DNA of 64,000 nucleotides from Druceiella hillmani (GCA_039881145.1 JAYKKI010000039.1:18048001-18112000); one strand, 5' to 3'. Shown: positions 1-11,486, counted from the first letter of the stretch. Numbers and translations: made by a program. Notes: generated by a model from the sequence alone, not told the origin.

Positions 1-409
1 GCCTCCAAGAATATCGAAAATATTCTCTAACCAAAGATATTCACTCAAATATTCACAACTTCACTCAAAAAAATCATTATTATAATTAATGACTACAATT
101 TTTGTGTAATTTATAATCTCTAAAAAGCTTCTGTAATTCGTTGTTACCTGAAATGTTTAACCTTTTGCACCTGACCTATATCATCTGTATTTGAACTAAT
201 TAGGTTACGTGGAGGTCCCCGTTAATTTCAAGGTCAAAATTAAGCTTCGACCAGAATAAAGTACCTAAACCTTTTTCAAGGCCTAATTTGTCTAAAAGGA
301 CCAGTGTGTTATTTTAATCATCTTTACATCATAGTTAAAATTCTTTCTAATATAAACAGAGTCTTAAATATCAGTCATATATGCGGCATAAGTATTTTAT
401 ATATATTAC

Positions 410-605
410 GGCAGTATTTTTATAGTTCTTCTTGATTGCGTTGACTTAGAAGCTTGATTTTTGTACAACTCCAAGAAACTTTAGTAGACTTAAGTATTTG
501 ATATTCAACTTGATATCTCTACGCGATTCTGAGAAAAAGGGTCTTGACAGACAGGCAGACGGACAACGAAGTGATCCTATAAGGAATATGGAAACCTAAA
601 AAAGG
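410..605. repeat. Fragment of a dispersed lepidopteran-type repeat (cag-acgg / gggttccgta family)
   Basis: The fragment contains a run of cag/acgg motifs (gacagacaggcagacgg, 544-561), then a gtgatcctataagg-like segment and a gggttccgtaccc motif just after it. Similar blocks recur at 4440-4645, 27430-27595, 46980-47180, 47455-47700 and 51720-51870. I know this style of sequence as a high-copy dispersed repeat in Lepidoptera. I cannot assign a named family. Confidence 0.6.
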
Positions 606-799
606 ATCTTATTAGGGTTCCGTACCCAAAGGGTGCGGACCTACAAACGGGACCCTATTACTAAACCCCGACTGTCCGAATGGTCGTCCGTCCGTCTGTC
701 TGTCTCATAGGACTGTATCTTTTGAACTGAGATAGGTAGACGTTTGAAATTTCAGAATACGTGTACCACCTATTCTGAAATTGGACTATATTACTACAA
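605..799. repeat. Second gggttccgta-type repeat fragment
   Basis: It begins gggttccgtacccaaagggt, continues through 'gggaccctatta' and a (cgtc)n-like block (cgtccgtccgtctgtctgtc), and runs into a line resembling 'gactgtatcttttgaactg'. This order is typical of a common lepidopteran dispersed repeat. It sits head to head with the preceding fragment. Confidence 0.55.
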
Positions 800-1287
800 A
801 TAAAAAAGCGGCAAAGTGCGAGTCGGGCTCGCACACGTAGTGCACCGTACCACAGCACAATATTAACACTAATTCTTTGGTAAATAACAATATAGATGCC
901 ATAACAATACGTGATTTCAAATAAAACTTGTCAAGCACGAGTACAACTCACATTACGAGGTTCCGTACATGTTTTCTGCAGTTATAAATATTTAAAGGTA
1001 TAGAGTGTTTTACTTAAATTATTTCGAAACATTAATTTTCCACAATATTAATATTTTACTTTATATTTTTGACAGACGTAAAAACAAATTAAAAAAAGAA
1101 GTTTAAATTAATAAAGATTGGTAAATAACTTAAAATATTTTACCAATATCTTGTCACAAATACATGTGGGGCGGATTTAATTACTCAATTTGACCACTTT
1201 TATTTACCAAAGAATTAGTGTTAACATTGTATGACGGTATGGAACCCTTCGTATGCAAGTCCGACTCGCACTTAACCGCTTTTATTA
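800..1287. mobile_element. Foldback element with ~90-bp terminal inverted repeats
   Basis: The left arm (about 800-889) and right arm (about 1201-1287) are inverted copies. Both contain the motif aagtgcgagtcgg, and the inner 26 bases of the arms (864-889 and 1201-1226) match almost perfectly around TTTACCAAAGAATTAGTGTT. The interior (about 915-1080) resembles sequence at 51290-51500 and 55180-55450. No reading frame of note is present, so it is a non-autonomous element. Superfamily is undetermined. Confidence 0.65.
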
Positions 1288-1559
1288 ATAATGCTTACTA
1301 CTCTAATCATAAATGTAACGAATATTTGAAGTGTGTTAATCATAAAAATAGCATAATTCTTTACAAACTTACCTGATATAAATATTTTTTCATTATAATG
1401 TTAGCACAGAAGTTTATCCTGGATATAAGTGGAGATCTCAAATTAAAAAAAAATTATTGCTTTATTTCCATTTCAGCAAACGTTTTTCACTTATACGGTT
1501 AATTCCTATTGTCTTCATAAAAATACTCACCCTAATGTGTATTATTTCTTTTTTTCTAG

Positions 1560-1730
1560 ATACCCGAACAAGCCATTCAGCAAATAACAACCTGCAACAG
1601 CCAGATGCTTCTCGCTGACGGCAAGTTACTCGAGATGATCCAGGAATTAGCCGTTGTGATGTCTGATTCAGATTTCATCAACGATCTCCTCAACATCGAC
1701 AAATCCATCAGAGAAGTTCGATACACCTAA
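1560..1730 (+). CDS. Terminal coding exon, unidentified protein (C-terminal 56 residues)
   Basis: The frame opens exactly at the AG of a strong acceptor (TTTTTCTAG, 1551-1559). The codon directly upstream in the same frame is the TAG of the acceptor itself, so the coding potential starts at the splice site. The exon is 171 bases (57 codons) ending with TAA at 1728-1730. The peptide begins IPEQAIQQITTC, has an amphipathic, probably helical middle (around LLEMIQELAVVM) and ends SIREVRYT. Its base composition (many C/G third positions) differs sharply from the AT-rich flanks, as expected for a conserved exon. I do not recognise the family. The C-terminus is acidic, helical and soluble-looking, with no membrane segment. 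Upstream exons must lie left of the window or in the first 1.5 kb. Confidence 0.75.
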   Translation: MPEQAIQQITTCNSQMLLADGKLLEMIQELAVVMSDSDFINDLLNIDKSIREVRYT

Positions 1731-3066
1731 CTAGATCGACAAAAGTCTTCGTAAATAGTGATGCGACTTTTATGATTTAATATAACTATAAATTTTTTTT
1801 CCGTTTACGATTGGAGCATTTAGATACGATTTCTTTTTGGTATCAAATTGTTTGTATTAATTTTTTAAAAAATAACGAAATATGTGTATTTTTAATTCGG
1901 TTTCAGTTTAAATTTACTCTAACAGAATAGTGTGTCTCTAATCGATATCGGAATAGTCGCATCACTGACGCCTTACAAGTATCGATACGAATTTTGGGCA
2001 TTTGAGTAACGTCCAGTTTCACCCTCTCTCATCTTATTCAAAAAAGTTCAAAATTAGTATTTCTTCTGATGTTCTTCGTTTAAAAATATATTTAAAAACA
2101 ATTAGTCCTGAATAAAAAATAGTTTGGCGTTGTATATTGTGTTTTAATAACTTAATACCCTAAGGACGCAGCTCTACTCGCACGAAAGCTTCATCCTTTA
2201 ACATCCCTTAATATAACCAATGTGTAACGGCTGAAAAAAATCATAAATTATATTTAAATTCGTGCAGTAGTTCTCGAGTTATATACAGAAAGATATACCG
2301 ACCAAATACATTTTTGTTAACTCTTCTAATCAGCAAAAGAATATACGCTAATGAGTATCTCTACTGGCGCCACAAGCGGTCCAAATGAGAATTATTGAGT
2401 GTCGGAACTGTCAGTTTTTATTGGTGTCAAAAATGATTTACAAAATAATATTAAAAAAAACGAAAGATGGCCGAACTTCTCGTGTTATTGTACGTTCATA
2501 AATAGTTATACGTTCAAAAAGTATTTTTTTTGCTACACTCGCGCCCCTAGTGGACAAATTTAGAATCTTCCGAGTTTTGTTCCCTAAATGGCTCTACAGA
2601 TGCGTGCAGTTTAATTGTTACAACTTTAAATTATGTATTATTAAATTGTTATTGTTCAAAATTTGTTTGAAGTGTATATAATAACATATTTTTATACAAT
2701 AGAAACAATAATAAGAAATCATTTCTCCCGCAGTCAGCCTGGAATATTTCCGCAAACAATCCATATAAAAATTGTTACGAGTTTTGCAAATCTATCCGTT
2801 AAGTGAAAGGTTTGAAGAGAGGGAAAAGCTTTAATCAAACGACTGTTTTGAAAAAACCTTGGTGCGAATAGCACGCGGAGTTATCAGAAACTTTATTATC
2901 GATGAGATATTGCTGCATGGTGGATACCATGCACCACATTCTTGTTCCTATGGTCAATTAGAAAGACTAATAATTTATGCCCGGAATTTCGTAGTTCCGA
3001 GAGTTACGTCCAACATCACAGTATGTTCACTAATCTTCCGGTTTTTCAAAATATTCCTTTTGCGAA
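1731..3066 (+). other. 3' UTR and downstream flank; candidate poly(A) signal at 2111
   Basis: After the stop codon the sequence is AT-rich. The first canonical AATAAA with a GT-rich stretch after it is at 2111-2116 (followed by TTGTATATTGTGTTTT), so the transcript could end near 2150. From there to 3066 I see no gene. Short tggcgcca and cgcccctagtgg motifs (2366-2373, 2545-2556) resemble dispersed repeat debris. Confidence 0.45.
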
Positions 3067-3196
3067 ATAATTGAAACAAACCTATAATTGAAACTTAAAT
3101 AATTGAAACTAACCTAAAAATGACGGTTAAATAATTGAAACAAACCTATAAATGACAGTTGAATAACTGAAACAAACATATAGATGACAGTTTTAA
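3067..3196. repeat. Short degenerate tandem repeat (~38-bp unit)
   Basis: About three to four copies of a unit with core 'aataattgaaacaaacctat' followed by 'aatgacagtt' are visible. The copies drift by indels. Confidence 0.75.
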
Positions 3197-4439
3197 TTAA
3201 TTCTTATTCAAACCACTAGTGGCGCCACTTAATATATTTTTCAGCATATTACGCATATTAAAAATTATAAGCAATCTATACCTTCCCGTTTTATTTTATA
3301 TATTTACATTTTTTCTACACAAAATAATTTATGGTACTTAATTTACAGTAGACTTATTGCAATTAGAGCAATCTGTTCCAACCAAAGACAAGTGACAAGG
3401 GGAGGAATTGATTTTGTTATAGATTGTAAAATTATATTGTTAGCTAGTTAATTAAAAATAATAAAAAACCGAAAATAATTATAATAATGCACAACTCGAA
3501 CAGAAAAAAAGATTATAGAATTATCATACAAATATTGAAAATAATATGAAAGGAAAAAGAAAGTGGCAGAGGAAAATGGAAGCAGTAAGAAATGAAGTTT
3601 AGAAAAGCAGATTTTTTTTCGATATTTATACCTTTAACAGCAACATTGGAATCAGATTTTCAAGCATTCTGATCATTCAGACATCTTGACATTTTTTTTG
3701 AGTTTCGAGTAATTTAACAAAGAATAATTCCTGGTGTCAAGGTTCAGTTGCTTCCTGACTTCCGCAGCTCGAATAGAAAATGACTTTTCATAAAAGGCAG
3801 AGATCTGTTTGAAAATAGGCAAGAACAGCGAGCAAGTTTTTAGAGCTTATATCGAGTAGAGCAGACCTTGAATCTGAAAACAAAACAAAAATTATTAAAT
3901 TTTTACCATATTACTTTAAATATTTATATTATGAGGCTCTCATGATTAGTTGGAGATGCTAATCACGGAGTTCCAGCCGATTTGTTAGGGTAGAATCCAA
4001 AACCGCCATTCGAAACTTGCCTGAATCAGAACATCTTTTTTAACTTTCGGGTTACAGAAATGTGCGAATACTGAAATACAAATATACCTATTACCAAATT
4101 CTTGGTATTACTGCAGCTAAATACAATAAATCTTTGACTGTTGTCTGCAAGGTTGTCTATGTTGCAGAAAAACGAGAATTGTTACTTAAACCCTTGGTCA
4201 TGGAATGAATAAATAAATTGCAATACATTGATGTAAGCCAAACTGGCTTCGCAGCCTATTCAAGTGAAATATAACTTGATGGTATGGACAAAATTACCAT
4301 GAGGCATTTTTGTTTACAATGATTGGATAATAAAAGTCTAAGACGTTAAATTATAATATAAATAGTGATATTATTGAGGTGGAAAAAGGAAAAGGTGGGG
4401 AGATAAAAGGTAGAATACACGTTAGGAATTAAAGTAGTT
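3197..4439. other. Non-coding AT-rich spacer
   Basis: No coding sequence, RNA gene or clear repeat is seen here. All reading frames are short and interrupted. Confidence 0.6.
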
Positions 4440-4645
4440 TTCAAACATTTTGATCTGAATTTTCCTCTCTAAAATTTCCATATAAATATTTTTGATAGCT
4501 GTTGAGATGTTTCATTACCAGACCCTATTTGAAGTTTCTACGTCAACCGGTATTAGAGGAAAATGGCTGTGACAGAAGAACAGACACGTGAGTGATGTTA
4601 TAAAGATTTCGTTTTTCCTTTTGAGTTACGGAATTCTAGAAACTA
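4440..4645. repeat. gggttccgta-family repeat fragment
   Basis: It ends with 'cagacacgtgagtgatgtta', 'cgtttttccttttgagttacgg' and 'aattctagaaac'. The same order is seen at 51720-51870 and partly at 27430-27595. Confidence 0.6.
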
Positions 4646-5134
4646 AAACGTTTCGTTAATGGTTTTTCCGTGACGTACACAAAACACGACATGCATAGTC
4701 ACGATATTATTATGTGTCTATATACTCGTGTCTCTCAAACATTATATCCATTTTTTCCTCTCGACTAAACGTGAATTCGATTTATTCCGAAGCTAACATA
4801 AATATTTAGGTCATTACGATGTTTGAATAAAAAATAAAATTGTATATGCAAACATCCGTTCCAACTCTGTATTCTCTAAGCAGGCATTGCTTTGATCCAA
4901 TTAGCATGTTACGTATCAATATACGTAGATAAATTATATAGATACAATTACGTAAATATCAATGTTTGACGAATCACATGCTTTAAATGGAATATTGGAG
5001 CCGAGGGATATATTCATATACTGTAAGTGTAAAAATCCAAATGAAAGGTACGTATTAACCGTATTAGATTCGGACTCGATACCCCAACCCAGGTCACTGA
5101 GCATGTCCATCACCCTACCATCGATGATAATTAC
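4646..5134. other. Non-coding spacer
   Basis: AT-rich, with no supported feature. Confidence 0.5.
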
Positions 5135-5552
5135 ATTTGATATTTTCTAACTATATTTTTATGCTCCTTATCAGAGTGGCCATGGCCTTGGCAATGATGT
5201 ACATGGTTGGTCTTTTTCCTCGTTCCTCTCGACTTTGATGGCTGCTCCAACGATGCGGTTCCATTTCAATCGATTGGGAACGTTTTTCGAACACTCTGTA
5301 ATGCTGGCCTGTATCGCTGTCTTTATAAGGACCTTTCGCCTTCAATCTATCCACACACCACTAGACGCTCCATCGAAAGTTGTTTTCTGAAGATTTGTCT
5401 GAAGAATTTAAGAATTCGCAATTGCACAGTAGACATAGGTATTTCTTTACTTATCAACTCCTTTATAATGGAGATATTGGTGCGAAAATCTGTCCAAGGA
5501 ATTTTTAGCATGCGTCTCCAGCACCGCATTTCTAGCGCATCGATTTTGTGAT
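5135..5552 (-). pseudogene. 3' end of a LINE (endonuclease-reverse transcriptase type), degenerate
   Basis: The minus strand encodes the well-known tail of insect endonuclease-reverse transcriptases. The first block is an MRCWRRMLKIPWTDFRTN-like segment, then STVQLRILKFF and SMERLVV. These lie after the reverse transcriptase domain in RTE-like LINEs. Translation from 5529 is open to a stop near 5349. The same frame continues with further stops and family-like residues (IEGE..., then PSKSRGTRKK) towards 5190. It is therefore a 5'-truncated copy carrying nonsense changes, with no catalytic domain left. It lies alone in non-coding sequence. The clade label (RTE-like) is from memory of the family's C-terminal signature and could be a related clade. 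Confidence 0.75.
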
Positions 5553-6474
5553 GGTTTTTTAAGTGTGATATTTAATTAAAAATGAAAGTATTAAGTTAGC
5601 ATCCAGTAGGAATCCACGAAAATCTGGAACAAAGGAAGTTTTGGAGGAAAAGGCTGTTAGTATGTATATCTCGTATTTATAAATGGATGTATGTACTCTT
5701 CGCGTGCTTTCAAAGACTTGTCAAAATTTGCTTGCCTTCGGATTTAACTTGTTTAATAGTGTTGTGGCGTATTTATACAACGGTTCATTTTATAATTTAG
5801 AAAACCGTACTTTTTCCGAAATATAATCCATTAAAGGAGACAAGCAAGGACATAATCTTTTAAGAACTGGTATTTTTTAGAATGTAAAATTATGTTGAAT
5901 ATAAAAGCAAACAATTCATAGATTGATAGTCAATAGTTAAATTTATCAAAAAACTTTAAACAATTTCCTCAAAAGGAAAAATAAAACCAATTTTTTAGAG
6001 CTTTGAACAACCACCACACGTTCAAGTCTTTCAAAGGTAATATATAGCGAAGATATTTGTGAACAATTTAACACAAAAATTATTTACCTTAAATGTTGAT
6101 ATACGCCTAAACGTCATCAGTACCCTCGTAGTGTGAGGATTTCCTCTTCCTTTACTTCTTCATAGACTCATTAGATTTCCTCTTTTTGCAAATTAAGATC
6201 TTAGAATCTATTTTTCAAATATCAAAAGAAAAGAATTTTATTAAGGCAATAATATCAATATCTGACAATAATAGCTAATGACGCTATCTTTTTATCTATC
6301 GCCAAATATAATCGAAATATACCGAACTTATTAGAGCAAAAAATAAAATAAAATTTATAATTATACACCAAATCAAAAAGGCATCTAAACACAACAAAAA
6401 GGTAACAAATAAAAATGTAACGAATTACATAGTATGTTACTTTAGAAACGAATACAAAAATAATCAATACTGAG
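5553..6474. other. Non-coding spacer
   Basis: AT-rich with no supported gene. A short run 'tgctttcaaagacttgtc' (5707-5724) resembles 60576-60593 and may be shared repeat debris. Confidence 0.5.
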
Positions 6475-6540
6475 CGCGTTTTTTTAATTTGTAGCCATTG
6501 CCCAATTTAATTAAAAATAAACTGTTAAATGACATTGACA
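6475..6540. repeat. Dispersed repeat, copy 1 (partner at 41510-41570)
   Basis: About 55 bases are shared with 41510-41570. The common core is gtagccatt followed by aattaaaaataaactgttaa and a tattgaca-like end. Confidence 0.65.
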
Positions 6541-6599
6541 ATTGCTTTGTTGTTGAAATGAATAGCTCTCGCTCTTTCGGAATTCATGTATAGTAAAGA

Positions 6600-6895
6600 C
6601 AAATAAGTATTAAACCTCGGTATGAAAGGGGAAAAGCTGCACAGACCTTTGTTTTGAAATTCTAAAGATGTGCTGAAACGTCTAATAAGATATCATGATA
6701 GCTAGTGAAGATGTCAAAGGTCGAAGGTCATTAAAATAGTTATTTTTTTATATCTTGCGTCTTATACCTTCGAATACCTCTAACGAGACCTCACATCTCA
6801 TTAGATGTATTAATAAAACATATAGAGCATAAAACTCTCTACTTAATTTTGTTATATGCATTTTATGCATATTTAACCATTTCGAGATATAATGA
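6600..6895. repeat. Dispersed repeat, copy 1 (partner at 15605-15862)
   Basis: The same order of blocks is seen in both places: an 'aagctgaa/aagctgca' start, 'ttctaaagatg.gctgaaa', 'gatatcaaaggtc.aaggtca', 'catctcattag' and a 'tttcgagatata' end. The two copies are diverged and about 9 kb apart in the same orientation. Confidence 0.6.
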
Positions 6896-8370
6896 AAAGT
6901 AGGAAGCATGCGTCCTTTTATGGCACAGAACATAAAATAGGATAGAAATAACACATTCGCAAAATTGTATGGGTACCGATGCCGCCGGACTGTGTTTTTA
7001 ACTCTCCAATTATATTGCGTATAGCATATCCCCACCTCCGCTCACTATCATCTTAAACGATCTATCCTTCTCGCACAAGTCGTTGAGCATTGAATGCATA
7101 AAAATAAAAGTTAGGTTAACTTTTTAAATATTGAATTAATTTTGATAAATATTTACAACTATGATAAGAAATATCTTCTTTAGCAAGCTTGTGTATACGA
7201 TTCTTATTTTTACTCAATTCAGTGACACAGTAGAACTTAATTTTCTTTCTTTAAGCAAAAATAACACATGACTTTCTCGCGTCATTGCAAACGGCGAACT
7301 AATGTAGACGAGATGTGCTCACTTCAAAGTAAGCAGAGCTTCGCTTACTTGTGGCGCGCTCGTCACACACACACGCCATTTTTAGTTTAGTCTTTGTTCT
7401 GTGGTTAGTGGCATAACGATATGTAAAGTATGGAACTAGATACACACGTATACTATTGAAAGTTAATTACATGATAAAAATAATAGTATTATTAATAAAT
7501 TCAAAAATTGCAGAACAAGTTCAGTTTACTGAAAATGTGAATTTTCACCTTTTTTCGTTTTAAATGAAAGAACATGGGTAAAACACAAAGTATTAACCAA
7601 AAGTAAGACTCGATCGTGATTATTTAAAAAAAAAGCCATTTCAAAAAGTTCCCGTACAAAAGTGCACTTTGACAAAGAATATGTTGCTATTCTTAGTAAT
7701 ATTAAACACAGAATTTGCAAATACAAAATTTTATATTAAAAAATTAAGTTTTATATCAAAAATTGATATTAAAAAGAAACAAACCCAAAAAATAAAATTG
7801 CGCAACGGGTATCGCATAAAGTGAGGTTATAAAATATAATTGACAGCCAATTGACAACCGCTTCTTCATAGAAAGAGTATATTTAAAATAATTTTTTTAT
7901 AATGAAATAATCGTGTCCGAGCCATAATTTTTCAAATATATCGTTTTTTATTCATATTCTTTCGTTTAAACCAAAAAATATCGGGAAATTTACATTTTTA
8001 CTAAACTGAACTTATACCAAATTTCTTATTTATAAATATGAAATAAAGTATAATTAAATGGATTTTAAGACACCTCAAGTCTTAAATTAAATAATTGAAA
8101 TACATTATTAGTAATTGTAGAAGTAATAATGGAGAGATTGTGTGCAATAAAGTCTTCAAACATCTTATATGTTAAATTTATCTATAATTTATGTTATTTA
8201 TAAATATAGTTTAAACATAAATGCTATATAAAAAAATAACAATAAGTGGCCTATTGTTTTCTTGTTAAAATTAGTAGCGCAGTTTCGGAGATTACAAGCC
8301 AAAACACGTATTTTTTCCTTATACCAGTCATCCAGACCGCGCGTGTACAACGTTGCTATGCAGTTGCACG
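6896..8370. other. Non-coding spacer
   Basis: No gene is seen. A small stem (aagtaagc/gcttactt, 7327-7350) and a short ACAC run near 7365 are the only local structures. The 8 bases 8363-8370 are the left target duplication of the next element. Confidence 0.55.
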
Positions 8371-8979
8371 CAGTGTTGCCAATTTAGCGACTTTGTCATT
8401 AGAAATGACGACTTTTGCTTAAGTATTAGCGACAAAAAAATAGTTTTAACGACAAAAATAATTTAGCCACTTATCTGACGACTTATGGAGTGGAGTGATA
8501 CCATGCAAAATTGTTTAATAATAAATTTTTTAATATTATATTTAATAATACATTTTTTAATTTACTATTAAAAATATTGCAAAAGTTAATTAGTTTTATT
8601 ACTTAATTTATAGATAAAATCTAGAGCAATTTTTTAAGCCAAAGATGTATAAAATGTAATTATTTTTCGATTTATAGGAAAATTAATTGTTTGATTAACA
8701 ATTTTTTAAAAAATTACTTATTAATTAAATAATAATTATAGTAGTGGAGCATTTGCGGATTCTGAATGGGTATTTAAGGAGCAAATAATTGGCATATCAT
8801 TTTATTTAAAAAAAAGTATTCACCGCTCACTTCTTTCCGATGGAATCCCCTGATTTTTTATTCTGATTTTTTTAATGATCAATTATGTATTAAAATCTAT
8901 CAGTCATGGTTCTGATAAGAGAATCTATGGTGAAAACATTTGATGACAATACATTTTTTTATGTTAAACATGATAAAGC

Positions 8980-9063
<84 letters not shown>

Positions 9064-9166
9064 GATTCGCCCCCTGGTAGAAATAGGTAGAATCCTTTTT
9101 AGCGACTTTCTATCAACTTTTAATATTGACCCTAGCGACTTTGATTTATTGCAGTTGACAACACTG
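8371..9166. mobile_element. Non-autonomous hAT-like transposon with 8-bp target site duplication
   Basis: The left end reads CAGTGTTGCCAA (8371-8382). The right end, read on the other strand, is CAGTGTTGTCAA (9155-9166). They match at 11 of 12 positions, and CAGTGTTGCCA-type ends are characteristic of hAT elements. The element is flanked by a perfect 8-bp direct repeat, GTTGCACG at 8363-8370 and 9167-9174, the duplication length typical of hAT. The 796-bp interior is AT-rich, has repeated 'agcgact' and 'cgacttt' motifs near both ends and an internal (TA)n tract. It has no transposase. The open frame across the (TA)n is a repeat artefact. Confidence 0.88.
8987..9064. repeat. (TA)n microsatellite inside the hAT-like element
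   Basis: Nearly pure TA dinucleotide repeat, interrupted by a single 'tacata' step. Confidence 0.95.
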
Positions 9167-9174
9167 GTTGCACG

Positions 9175-10234
9175 TGGTTTGGTATATTTTAGATATTGAA
9201 TAAATATGTTATTATTGTTTGTGAAAATATGAGGTCGTCTGTGGTTCACACATCGTCTCATTTTGTTATAAATTTTGTTTGTTGAAATTTTCGCTCGACC
9301 GCTCGCTTTTTATTTTGCTTTATTAATTTATCCATTTCCTACATTCTATTGATTCTTAACTGTTTACTCCTTGATTATAAACAAACCTTTTTTTTCTTAT
9401 TTTAATTATGTAGTTTATAAACGTTTGTATTTCAAAATGAATTTAATAATTCCTCTATAAGACGTATTTTAATTTACAATGTTTTTTGGGAGAAGATATT
9501 TCTTCGGCAACGATGAGTTTGCCGAATTAATTTGATTTTTTTTTCTTCTTCTACTTGAACCGTTCCCTTATTACCGAATATTGTAAATTGCTTGGCGCCA
9601 GCTCATGCGCTTTTGCTCTAATCTTACGGTCTCATGGCCGGTCATTTCAATGATTCTTGTGATCTTGTTAACCTAACGGGCTGACCTATGTTTACGAGGT
9701 TTTGCCGTTCTAGTGTGATAATAAATTAAGTCTATCACCAGTAAAAACTTAACTTTCTTTTATAAATTATTATTTGAAAAAATATATATTTAAAACGACG
9801 TATTTAACAAAACTAAACATTTAAATACGTGTTTTTATTTATTTCATGAAGAAACGTTTTATATTTGATATTGGATACCCGTATATCTGTTTTTAGTACA
9901 CTTCTCAAGACGAGTGTTATTGTTAAAATATTCACCGGGGGAATTTTGTCGTTAAATGCATTTAAATAGGTTGTTTTTATGCATATTTAGTAACGAATGA
10001 AAAAAATCAAAATTTTCATTCATGCTAAACTGCATTTATATCTAATAAATTAGTTTTTGTATTAACATAGTAAAAAGAAACAGACAAATAGTTCAAATAG
10101 TAATTTAATTAATGCGTTCCCTACCCTTGAAGATCTCCTTTTATATTACAACATAAAAGTATGCATGTAATGTAATGTAACTTAAACTCTTACTTCTTCT
10201 CACCGTTGCAACAATTGTCAAAGAAAAACGTTAG
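9175..10234. other. Non-coding spacer
   Basis: No supported gene is seen. A locally less AT-rich part lies at about 9590-9700 (GGCGCCAGCTCATGCGC nearby), but no reading frame or splice signal convinced me. Confidence 0.5.
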
Positions 10235-10533
10235 TCATAATTAACACACAGAGAAACAAACATGGAACTCTTATTATAGTCAACACACAGAAAAACAGAC
10301 ATGGAACTCATATTATAGTTAACACACAGAAAAACAAACGTGGAACTCATATTATAGTTAACTCACAGAAAAACAGACATGGAACTCATATTATAGTTAA
10401 CACACAGAAAAACAGACATGCAACTCATATTATAGTTAACTTACAGAAAAAAGACTCGGAACTAATATTATTGTTAACTCATAGAAAAACAGACATGGAA
10501 CTCATATTGTAGTTAACACAGAAAAACAGACAT
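10235..10533. repeat. 39-bp tandem repeat, about 8 copies
   Basis: The unit begins agttaacacacagaaaaaca and ends atggaactcatattat. Seven copies are nearly identical with a few substitutions and one 1-bp indel. The last is truncated. Confidence 0.95.
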
Positions 10534-10888
10534 GAAAGAAAAGAGTTCTGATCATATATAGAATGATCAACTTAATCCTTTATATCAAATTTCCACATTG
10601 ATATGTTCGTTATTTTCAGGATAGGAAAAACATAATGACATACACTTTCGTTAAGTTACTTTCGCTTTTCTAAAGGTCACGAAGGTAAGCAGTCATTTAT
10701 CCGTGCGCCGTCACAGGATTACATCTTTTGAGTGATCAAAGAGACGACCTTCAAAGTTTTACACGTTTCACGATGTATAAAACTGGATTGGGGTGTAGAT
10801 AGCTACCCCTTTAAGATTTGCTGTCATAGGATCGAGGGTAAGGTGGAAAATTTGAGGGAAATCGGTTGAAAATTTTAGAAGTCTATAA
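10534..10888. other. Non-coding spacer
   Basis: No supported gene. 'gtagctacccctttaag' (10798-10814) looks like dispersed-repeat sequence. Confidence 0.45.
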
Positions 10889-10889
10889 A

Positions 10890-10947
<58 letters not shown>
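10889..10947. repeat. (TA)n(CA)n microsatellite
   Basis: TA repeat turning into a short ACAC run. Confidence 0.95.
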
Positions 10948-10948
<1 letters not shown>

Positions 10949-11233
10949 TTAAGTGTTATATATCGTTTTATTGAATTTTTATGTGTCCATTCTTAAGAAT
11001 GGTTTTTCTCAAGATATATCTTGAAATTGAAGTAAATAATCAGTGCGATATTTAATTAAAACACATTCAATATTGTTTTTGTGATGAGGTAATAGACTAA
11101 TCGAAAAAGACATTCTTTTCATATTGGATGATAATTTGTATTCTGCAATATCATTCTGAACTCGGATGTTTTGCTGGGTTTAATCGGTTCATCCCTGATG
11201 AACATCCCACCTGATACACTGAGAGTAAAAAAG

Positions 11234-11245
11234 TAAGATCACATT
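11234..11245 (+). other. Left target site duplication of the Penelope-like element
   Basis: TAAGATCACATT at 11234-11245 recurs in the same orientation at 12493-12504, immediately outside both ends of the inserted element. No other 12-base identity of this kind flanks it. Confidence 0.75.
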
Positions 11246-11364
11246 AGCCTTTTTTAAAGTTTCGCGATTCGAACACATATTTTATTTGATTTGAATCGGG
11301 TTTTTCGCGGTAATTATCTATTTAATGAGTAAACCTAGATATTATAAACTAAGTACTCACTATG

Positions 11365-11406
11365 TCCCGACGTTTCAGACTGGTTGCACAGCCTGTGGTC
11401 ACGGGA
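11365..11406 (-). ncRNA. Degenerate hammerhead-ribozyme-like motif in the Penelope-like 3' region
   Basis: On the minus strand TCCC (11406-11403) can pair with GGGA (11368-11365) as stem I. AGGCTG and CAGTCT can pair as stem II directly before GAAAC, and GTC follows. The eight bases in the CUGANGA position read GTGACCAC, so two core bases deviate and catalysis is doubtful. The layout parallels the palindromic repeat at 47184-47412. Hammerhead motifs are established in Penelope-like elements; assignment here is inference. Confidence 0.4.
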
Positions 11407-11486
11407 AGACTGACGATGTATAGGAGTCACCGCTGCGACGCGGGAGTGTTTTTTAAAACTACCCCCACTTGGTTGATTGTAGAAAT

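Larger units (their letters stand above)
1..1559 (+). other. Intron (3' part) of the gene ending at 1730
   Basis: This AT-rich stretch has no supported coding sequence. It precedes a good splice acceptor, a pyrimidine-rich tract ending TTTTTCTAG at 1551-1559. It contains repeat fragments at 410-605 and a foldback element at 800-1287, listed separately. That it is intronic is inferred from the acceptor and the exon after it. Confidence 0.6.

Noticed and set aside
5207..5551. 114-codon plus-strand frame
   Set aside because: It is the antisense of the LINE tail, whose minus-strand translation matches a known family signature.
8906..9199. 97-codon plus-strand frame with a YIYIYI run
   Set aside because: It is opened by the (TA)n tract inside the hAT-like element and overlaps the element's end. 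No coding signature.
11260..11275. cgcgattcgaacac considered as a tRNA T-arm
   Set aside because: No matching acceptor, D-arm or anticodon stem could be placed around it.
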